From: Aquifex aeolicus | Lineage (GTDB): Bacteria; Aquificota; Aquificia; Aquificales; Aquificaceae | Reading direction: 5' to 3' | Assembly (NCBI GenBank): GCA_011375045.1 | Contig: DRNB01000167.1 | Location: 1 to 6,321 of the forward strand | DNA: 6,321 bases | Position numbers and translations under genes: made by a program | Notes under the pieces: model-generated | Told to the model about the DNA's origin: nothing | The model's input: only the letters and a program-made list of their open reading frames with translations | The model's database searches: none | In this document: positions 1 through 4,826 of the stretch, piece by piece | How positions within the stretch are numbered: position 1 is the stretch's first letter | Layout: each line of letters starts with the position of its first letter

Positions 1-675
1 AGGATTCTGGGGGGTATAGTCGGTCTCCTCACGATAGCTTCTCTTGTTGCGGTGTGGAAACGCTACGCGGGATTTCCCAGAAAGGCTATGGTCTGGATCT
101 TCATCTTCCTGATCCTCGAAGCTCTTCTGGGAATGAGGGTTGTGATTACAGAAGCACCTCTGCTCAGAGATCTCCTCCACTACATATACACCACCTCCCA
201 TCTGATCCTTTCGGTCATGATCCTCTCCGGGCTTACCTTTGTCTTCTACTCGGTTCTCGACAGAAGGGAGGATAAGCCCCTCATGCCCTTTGGGGAAGCC
301 TTCTACCTGCTGGTCATGTTCCAGATACTCGTGGGCATCCTCGTCCGCTACGTTAAGGCGGCTGACTTCAACCTCTTTTCTTATCTGCTTCACATAACGA
401 TAGCCATGGGGCTGATCATATTCTCCCTCTACATAATGCTCAAGAGGTTCGACCGGTACAGCTTTGTAACCTTCCTGCTCGTGAGCGCTCAGGTCATAGC
501 GGGTGTGGCAACCGTCCTGACCAAGCTCTTTCTACCCGTTCTCTTCTTCCACATAGCGATAGGTTTCCTGCTGGTGATATGGGTTTCCTACCTCATCGCT
601 CCTGAGATCCTGAAGGGTAAGGAGATAACCCTCCTGGAACCTGAGGCGAGAGGAGAGGGTGCGTCCGCATGGTAG
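1..675 (+). CDS. ctaA: Heme A synthase, COX15/CtaA family (5' partial)
   Basis: The reading frame is open from base 1 to the TAG at 673-675, giving 224 visible codons of a polytopic membrane protein. The true start lies upstream; an in-frame GTG at 52 is not a credible start because it would cut off a helix already under way. CtaA converts heme O to heme A for aa3/caa3 oxidases in the cytoplasmic membrane. Seven helices are visible. Three repeat the family pattern of Gln/Glu, then LG or G, then a His about 16 residues after the Gly: E40/G44/H60, Q108/G112/H131 and Q164/G168/H184. The visible sequence opens with RILGGIVGLL, which fits helix II just after the family's HR motif, so the first heme-ligand His is probably the codon before base 1. 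About 60-70 residues (helix I) would be missing. The visible part has no cysteine. It overlaps ctaB by 7 bases. The family call is good; the exact reaction is inferred partly from the ctaB neighbour. Confidence 0.85.
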   Translation, partial: RILGGIVGLLTIASLVAVWKRYAGFPRKAMVWIFIFLILEALLGMRVVITEAPLLRDLLHYIYTTSHLILSVMILSGLTFVFYSVLDRREDKPLMPFGEAFYLLVMFQILVGILVRYVKAADFNLFSYLLHITIAMGLIIFSLYIMLKRFDRYSFVTFLLVSAQVIAGVATVLTKLFLPVLFFHIAIGFLLVIWVSYLIAPEILKGKEITLLEPEARGEGASAW

Positions 676-1553
676 AGAAGACGATGTCCTATACCTCCAC
701 CTTCAAGGAGTATCTGACCCTGACCAAGCCGGGTATAGTTACCCTCGTGCTCATAACAACGCTGGGGGGAGCCTACATAGGCTCCGGAGGCAACCTGGAT
801 CCCTTCCTTGTCTTCTGGACCCTCGCCGGTACAGGTCTCGCAGCCGCAGGATCCGCGGTTCTGAACATGGTTCTGGACAGGGACATAGATAGCCTCATGG
901 AGAGGACCTCGGCGAGACCCCTCCCCCGAGGGGTGGTAAACCCCTTCAGCGCCATAGTGTTCGGAGTGTTTCTCCTTGCGGTGTCCTTTCTGCTGCTGAG
1001 TCTCTTCGTCAACCTGATCTCCGCCGTCCTTGCGATGGGGGCGGCTTTCTCCTACGTGGTTCTTTACACGTTCCTCCTCAAGAGGAAAACACCCATCGCG
1101 ACGGAGGTGGGAGGTATATCGGGAGCGCTCCCGCCCGTGATCGGCTACGCTGCCGTAACGGGAACGGTGGATCTCAAAGCTCTGACCCTTTTCCTGATAA
1201 TGTTCATGTGGCAACCTCCCCACTTCTGGGTTCTCGCTCTGAAGTACAGGGATGACTACGCCAAGGCTGGAGTTCCCGCCCTACCGGTCGCCAGGGGTGT
1301 CGAGATAACCAAGGTAAAGACGCTCCTCTACACCGTTTCGCTCCTTCCGCTTAGCCTCATCCCCTACATGATAGGAATGGCTGGCAGGCTTTATCTGAGC
1401 GTTGCGGTCGCGGCAAGCCTCCTTTACGCCGGACTGACGCTGAAGTTTCTCTTCTCTAAAAAAGAGGAGAGCATGAAGCTCTTCTTCTTCTCCATCGTTT
1501 ACATCGCCGTCCTCTTCACCGTGCTTATCGTCGATCTGGTGAAGGATGGATGA
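669..1553 (+). CDS. ctaB: Protoheme IX farnesyltransferase (heme O synthase)
   Basis: This enzyme transfers a farnesyl group from farnesyl diphosphate to the heme b vinyl group, making heme O, the substrate of CtaA. It is an integral membrane UbiA-superfamily prenyltransferase. At 294 residues and about nine predicted helices it has the usual family size. The first Asp-rich motif is N66-x3-D70-x3-D74 (NMVLDRDID), followed by ERTSARPLPRG at 78-88, the classic heme O synthase signature. WQPPHFW at 181-187 and the second motif YRDDYAKAGVPALP at 193-206 are also diagnostic. The ATG at 669 is preferred because a GAGGAGAGG-like Shine-Dalgarno lies about 10 bases upstream (650-658); the in-frame ATG at 684 has a poorer site. 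The start overlaps the end of ctaA by 7 bases. The stop overlaps the next start as ATGA, implying translational coupling. Confidence 0.97.
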   Translation: MVEKTMSYTSTFKEYLTLTKPGIVTLVLITTLGGAYIGSGGNLDPFLVFWTLAGTGLAAAGSAVLNMVLDRDIDSLMERTSARPLPRGVVNPFSAIVFGVFLLAVSFLLLSLFVNLISAVLAMGAAFSYVVLYTFLLKRKTPIATEVGGISGALPPVIGYAAVTGTVDLKALTLFLIMFMWQPPHFWVLALKYRDDYAKAGVPALPVARGVEITKVKTLLYTVSLLPLSLIPYMIGMAGRLYLSVAVAASLLYAGLTLKFLFSKKEESMKLFFFSIVYIAVLFTVLIVDLVKDG

Positions 1554-2827
1554 GAGCCTGGTTCCTCCTCTTTGTGCTTTCCATAGGAAGCGGGGGCTTC
1601 TTTGCCCTTCTGGTTGCCCTTGCAAGGACGCCGGGGGTCTCAGATTACATCCCACCCCAGCTCTTCTACCACTGGTTGATAGGTCATGTTGACCTCGCCC
1701 TCATAATAGGATTCCTGTCCTTCCTCTCCTTTCTCTGGCACAGGTATTTTGGTGAGGACAGGGGAAGCTACGATTACATACCTGCCTATCTGGGAACCTT
1801 TCTCCTCTTTCTGTCCGCCCTCCTCGGTCTGGGAACAGCTGTCCACAACAACTACGTTCCGACGATAGTTCACCCCTTTTTCTTTGCCGGCATAGCCCTC
1901 TTCGGGGCGGGGTTCGCCCTCTCCGCTCTGCGGTTCCTTCCCCTCACCTTCAGAGAACTGAGGTCGGGCGATCCTCTGGGAAACCTTCTTTCGATCTCTG
2001 TTCTGCTCTCCCTCCTCATGCCCTCAGCTCTTCTGATCTCCTACCTCCGCACCCCTAAAACGGAGGAGGTGTACCTTTACTTCGAAAGGCTCTACTGGCT
2101 TCCCGGACACGTTCACCAGTTCGTAAACGCCTCCCTCCTGCTGGCGGGCTGGGTAATTCTGTCGCAGGTGTCCGGCAGGAAGCCTCCTGAGTTCATGCGC
2201 TTCTTGAACCTGCTCCTCCTCCCCTTCCCCGCAATCTATCTGCTTCTCCAGATCTTTGCTCAGGACAGTCTGTCCCCCACGATCAGGATGATTACCACGG
2301 CAGGCTACGCGGTAGGTATAGGGATCCCCACCCTCGCCTACGCCTTTTACTTCCTTGCGAAGGTGGCTTTCAGGGGTGGTCTGTTTGCCAACGTGCTCGG
2401 TCTGAGCGTGCTCATGTATGCGGTGGGAGCGCTCATGGGTTATCTGATCGCCGGTTCGGACCTGAGGATCCCCGCCCACTATCACGGGGTCATCGCAAGC
2501 ATACTCATAACTTTGATGGGGCTTACCTTTTACTATCTGAAGGATCTGGGTTTTATCTCCCACCTTCCCGGTTTTGTGAGGGTTCAGCCTTACCTTTACG
2601 GTGTGGGTATGCTTCTTTTTGTGCTCGGGCTGTTCTGGGCTGGTGTTTACGGAGCACCACGCAAAACCTTCGGGACGGGCTACATAGAGTCCTTTAAGGT
2701 TTATCTGTTCATGCTCCTGATGGGTGTGGGCTCCGTTCTCTCCGTGATCGGTGGTGTTATCTTCGTCCTCTACGTTCTATCTTCTATAATTAGAAGCAAT
2801 GGGCATCCGCGAGAGGAGGAAGCGTAA
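1550..2827 (+). CDS. Heme-copper oxidase subunit I homologue lacking helix VII CuB histidines
   Basis: This is a 425-residue protein with about 12 predicted transmembrane helices, the number of canonical subunit I, though shorter than the usual 500 or more residues. Family landmarks can be followed in order. A helix II histidine pair (H41, H46, in HWLIGHVDLAL) is the candidate low-spin heme ligand. GHVHQF at 186-191 is in the helix VI position of the CuB motif GHPEVY. TIRMITTAGYAVGIGIPT at 244-261 matches helix VIII (TR..FT.AT....IPTG). AHYHG at 309-313 matches the helix X H-x-H that binds both hemes. GAPRKT at 368-373 matches the GxPRR after helix XI. Missing is the His-His pair of helix VII: the aligned place, about 11-12 residues before the helix VIII Arg, reads Q234-I235. 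The cross-linking Tyr of helix VI aligns with F191. Hemes are probably bound, but CuB catalysis looks doubtful. Position after ctaB and before DUF420 suggests an assembly or heme-handling role, or a divergent oxidase subunit. No cysteine is present. The start overlaps ctaB by 4 bases, with GAAGG at 1541-1545 as a weak ribosome site. Confidence 0.8.
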   Translation: MRAWFLLFVLSIGSGGFFALLVALARTPGVSDYIPPQLFYHWLIGHVDLALIIGFLSFLSFLWHRYFGEDRGSYDYIPAYLGTFLLFLSALLGLGTAVHNNYVPTIVHPFFFAGIALFGAGFALSALRFLPLTFRELRSGDPLGNLLSISVLLSLLMPSALLISYLRTPKTEEVYLYFERLYWLPGHVHQFVNASLLLAGWVILSQVSGRKPPEFMRFLNLLLLPFPAIYLLLQIFAQDSLSPTIRMITTAGYAVGIGIPTLAYAFYFLAKVAFRGGLFANVLGLSVLMYAVGALMGYLIAGSDLRIPAHYHGVIASILITLMGLTFYYLKDLGFISHLPGFVRVQPYLYGVGMLLFVLGLFWAGVYGAPRKTFGTGYIESFKVYLFMLLMGVGSVLSVIGGVIFVLYVLSSIIRSNGHPREEEA

Positions 2828-2921
2828 CAGAAAAACAAACCTAATCTTGGCGGTTATGCTGAGCGTCTTTGCCCTCATCACGTATATAATGACCTTTGTT
2901 ATAGCTCATCTTCTGAGGTAG
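2799..2921 (+). CDS. Small single-helix membrane protein, putative oxidase assembly or accessory peptide
   Basis: This is a 40-codon ORF from the ATG at 2799 to the TAG at 2919-2921. The first 14 residues are strongly basic (MGIRERRKRNRKTN), followed by a hydrophobic segment at about 15-36 (LILAVMLSVFALITYIMTFV) and ending AHLLR. The pattern predicts one helix with the basic N-terminus in the cytoplasm. Its start lies inside the end of the preceding gene (29-base overlap, different frame), and its stop is 2 bases before the DUF420 start, so it fills the gap between two heme-oxidase-related genes exactly. An upstream in-frame TAA at 2787-2789 leaves ATG 2799 as the only plausible long start. 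The ribosome site is weak (AGAAG, very close), so coupled translation is likely. Small basic single-helix proteins of about this size occur in oxidase operons (for example small assembly proteins, CcoQ-like subunits, or the membrane anchor of Cox11). I infer an analogous role but cannot name the family. Confidence 0.65.
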   Translation: MGIRERRKRNRKTNLILAVMLSVFALITYIMTFVIAHLLR

Positions 2922-2923
2922 CT

Positions 2924-3334
2924 ATGGGGTACGAGATACTGACCTTTCTGAGCCTGACAACCATAGGATTGAGCGGTATCCTGATCCTTACGGGTCTCTT
3001 CCTTGTAAAAACGGGCAGAAGGGAACTTCACCGGAAGGTCATGCTCACCGCTTCCTTTCTGGCGCTCCTCTTTCTGATCTTTTACGGTCTGAAGTACGTG
3101 ATGTATCCTCCGAAGCTCTATCAGGGACCCCACAGGGGACTTTACCTTTTTGTGATGATATCCCACTCGATCCTTGCAACGCTGAACATACCCCTCGCCG
3201 CGGTAACGGTTTTCCTCGGCTTCACCAACAGACTGTCCAAGCACAGAAGGATAGCACCCATCACGGCTGTGGTGTGGATCTACGTGGCGGTAAGCGGATG
3301 GATAATATTCGCTCTCCTGAAGATGGGAGGGTAG
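2924..3334 (+). CDS. DUF420 (YozB/CtaM-type) membrane protein
   Basis: This is a 136-residue protein with four predicted helices (about 5-27, 41-60, 73-99 and 111-133). It matches the DUF420 pattern, with histidines at the expected places: ELHRKVMLTASFLALLF (H36), YQGPHRGLY (H70), ISHSILA (H81) and SKHRRIAP (H107), followed by VWIYVAVSGWIIFALL. DUF420 genes commonly sit near cytochrome c oxidase genes. The Staphylococcus member CtaM is needed for a functional heme A-type oxidase, probably at the stage of maturation or heme insertion. The conserved histidines could hold heme or metal, but this is unproven for the family. It follows the 40-residue ORF by 2 bases, with GAGGT at 2915-2919 as ribosome site. 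It ends 26 bases before skp and is the last gene of the heme module. The family call is firm; the biochemical role is inferred. Confidence 0.88.
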   Translation: MGYEILTFLSLTTIGLSGILILTGLFLVKTGRRELHRKVMLTASFLALLFLIFYGLKYVMYPPKLYQGPHRGLYLFVMISHSILATLNIPLAAVTVFLGFTNRLSKHRRIAPITAVVWIYVAVSGWIIFALLKMGG

Positions 3335-3348
3335 GATAATAAACTCAT

Positions 3349-3356
3349 AAGGAGGT
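3349..3356 (+). promoter_or_regulatory. Strong Shine-Dalgarno for the OmpH/Skp gene
   Basis: AAGGAGGT lies 4 bases before the ATG at 3361 and is a near-perfect match to the anti-Shine-Dalgarno of 16S rRNA. It is the strongest ribosome site in the window and sits in the only real intergenic gap (3335-3360). It fixes the skp start and implies translation independent of the upstream gene, consistent with an abundant periplasmic chaperone. Confidence 0.85.
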
Positions 3357-3360
3357 AATC

Positions 3361-3858
3361 ATGATCGGAGCACTCTTTACGCTGTTGATCCTTGCAATCG
3401 GAGGGATCTCCTACGGTCAGTCCTTTGCCTGCGTCGACACCAACCGCATACTTCAGGAGTCCAAACTGGTGGCTCAGGCACAGGGGGAGCTCAGGGACAA
3501 GCTCTTAGAGTTTCAGAGCCAGCTCACCCAGAAGGAACAGAAGCTGGAGGAGCTTAAAAAGCAGATAGAGAGCAAGGCTATCTCCCAGAAGGTAAAGGAG
3601 GAGAAGATAAAGGAGTATCAGAAGATAGAGTCCGAAGCCCGGGAGCTTCAGCAGAAGGCTCAGGAGGAGCTCGAGAACATGAAGCAGAGGCTCGAAGCCA
3701 TGGTTTACAACAGGGTCAGGGAAGCCGCGGAGAAGCTCGCCAAGAAGAAGGGTCTCGCAGGGGTGATGGACTGCGCGGTTTTCCTCTACAGGGAACCGGA
3801 CATGGACGTTACAACGGAGATCATCAAGATAGTGGACGAGGGTGTTTCTCCAAAATGA
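3361..3858 (+). CDS. skp: Periplasmic chaperone, Skp/OmpH family
   Basis: This is a 165-residue exported protein. The N-terminus is a signal peptide: hydrophobic core GALFTLLILAIGGI at about 3-16, cleavage probably near SYGQS at 17-21, although no classic AxA is present. The mature chain starts with the OmpH-type strand FACVDTNRILQES (22-34), has a long Gln/Lys/Glu-rich helical coiled coil at about 38-128, and closes with a strand AGVMDCAVFLYREPDMDVT (133-151) and a short helix. This is the strand, tentacle hairpin, strand layout of trimeric Skp, which escorts unfolded outer-membrane proteins through the periplasm; the length is typical. The mature part has two cysteines, C24 and C138, in the two strands expected to pair in the trimer body. 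The stop overlaps lpxD as ATGA, and skp-lpxD adjacency is common in diderm bacteria. Skp-family sequence is poorly conserved, so the call rests on architecture, the terminal strands and neighbourhood together. Confidence 0.87.
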   Translation: MIGALFTLLILAIGGISYGQSFACVDTNRILQESKLVAQAQGELRDKLLEFQSQLTQKEQKLEELKKQIESKAISQKVKEEKIKEYQKIESEARELQQKAQEELENMKQRLEAMVYNRVREAAEKLAKKKGLAGVMDCAVFLYREPDMDVTTEIIKIVDEGVSPK

Positions 3859-4826
3859 AGCTGAAGGATATAGCCGATCTTGTGGGAGGTGAGCTGAGGG
3901 GGGATCCCCGGATCGAGATTCAGGGTGTCTCCTCACCCCTCAGACCCCGGAGCGGGACGGTAGTGTTCTGCCGCAGCAGGAGGGAGGTGGAATCCGCCCG
4001 GAAGGGGAACCCCGCGGCTCTTGTGGTTTCCGAAGATACGGATTACCCCAACTACGTAAAGGTGGAGGACGTGAGGTTTGCCCTCGCCCTGTTTCTGGAG
4101 AGGTTCTATCCGGAGAAACACCCCGAAGGGGTGTCGGATAAAGCCCACTTAGGAGAGAACGTGATCATGGGGGAGGGGGTTTACGTGGGAGCCTTTGCCT
4201 ACGTGGGGGACAACGTCCAGCTGGGGAACAACGTCAAGATATACCCCTTCACCTACGTGGGAAGCAACACGGTGGTAGGCGACGGTTCGGTGATCTTCAG
4301 CGGGGTCCACATATACCCGAACACGGTCATAGGGGAGAGGGTCAGGATTCACAGCGGAGCTGTTATCGGTGCGGACGGTTTCGGCTACTGTATAAGTAAG
4401 GAAGGCATAAAGAAGCTGAACCACATAGGTAACGTGGTGATAGAGGACGACGTGGAGATAGGAGCCAACACTACGGTGGACAGAGCGCTCATAGACAGCA
4501 CCCGGGTCGGCAGACACACCAAGGTTGATAACCTCGTGATGATAGCCCATAATTGTGATGTGGGCGAAGCCAACATAATCGTGGGACAGGTGGGGCTATC
4601 GGGGAGTGTAACCACGGGAAGGAACGTGATCCTCGCCGGGCAAGCGGGCGTTGCGGATCACATAACCATAGGGGACAACGTTACCGTGGTCGCCCGGGGA
4701 GGTGTTGTAAAGGATCTTCCCCCCAACGGAACCTACGGAGGCGGGATACCCGCTATAGAGTGGAACAGGTGGAAGAGGATCTACGCGGTGCTGATGAAGC
4801 TTCCCGAGCTGATACGGAGAAGATGA
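3855..4826 (+). CDS. lpxD: UDP-3-O-(3-hydroxyacyl)glucosamine N-acyltransferase
   Basis: LpxD adds the N-linked 3-hydroxyacyl chain from acyl-ACP to UDP-3-O-acyl-glucosamine, the third step of lipid A synthesis, in the cytoplasm. The protein has 323 residues, slightly shorter than the E. coli enzyme. The N-terminal uridine-binding domain covers about 1-95 (LKDIADLVGGELRGD, then IQGVSS). A left-handed beta helix of hexapeptide repeats runs from about 97 to 285. It includes the family signature HSGAVIGADGFGY at 166-178 and IAHNCDVGEANIIVGQVGLSG at 230-250, whose H232 corresponds to the catalytic His of LpxD. GGGIPAIEWNRWKR at 295-308 and a basic C-terminal helix complete the fold. The start overlaps skp and the stop overlaps smc, both as ATGA; a GAGGGTG at 3838-3844 can serve as ribosome site. 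Its presence implies a lipid A-bearing outer membrane. The fabZ and lpxA genes that often follow are absent here. Confidence 0.97.
   Translation: MKLKDIADLVGGELRGDPRIEIQGVSSPLRPRSGTVVFCRSRREVESARKGNPAALVVSEDTDYPNYVKVEDVRFALALFLERFYPEKHPEGVSDKAHLGENVIMGEGVYVGAFAYVGDNVQLGNNVKIYPFTYVGSNTVVGDGSVIFSGVHIYPNTVIGERVRIHSGAVIGADGFGYCISKEGIKKLNHIGNVVIEDDVEIGANTTVDRALIDSTRVGRHTKVDNLVMIAHNCDVGEANIIVGQVGLSGSVTTGRNVILAGQAGVADHITIGDNVTVVARGGVVKDLPPNGTYGGGIPAIEWNRWKRIYAVLMKLPELIRRR

Noticed and set aside
52..54. GTG as the start of the first gene
   Set aside because: The open frame upstream encodes the first part of a helix matching CtaA helix II, so the gene begins outside the window.
54..275. Plus-strand ORF of 73 codons in another frame of ctaA
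   Set aside because: The ctaA frame gives clear membrane helices with family motifs across the same bases; this one has no domain features.
659..892. Plus-strand ORF of 77 codons out of frame with ctaB
   Set aside because: It is a shadow of ctaB; the conserved NMVLDRDID motif lies in the other frame.
912..936. CCCCTC...GAGGGG palindromic stretch in ctaB
   Set aside because: It encodes the conserved RPLPRG motif and is explained by codon choice.
588..1223. Long minus-strand ORF (211 codons) opposite ctaA/ctaB
   Set aside because: It is antisense to the unmistakable ctaB. Its product is low-complexity charged sequence with no recognisable domain. The same holds for the other minus-strand ORFs opposite real genes.
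1449..1471. Hairpin: 9-pair stem (one G-T pair) with an A-rich loop inside ctaB
   Set aside because: It lies within conserved coding sequence, has no following T run, and is explained by the FSKKEES codons. A transcription terminator inside ctaB is unlikely.
4118..4134. Perfect 7-base inverted repeat ACACCCC-GAA-GGGGTGT in lpxD
   Set aside because: It is in-frame coding sequence between the two LpxD domains, with no T tract after it and no second copy seen in the window. A short chance palindrome is enough to explain it.
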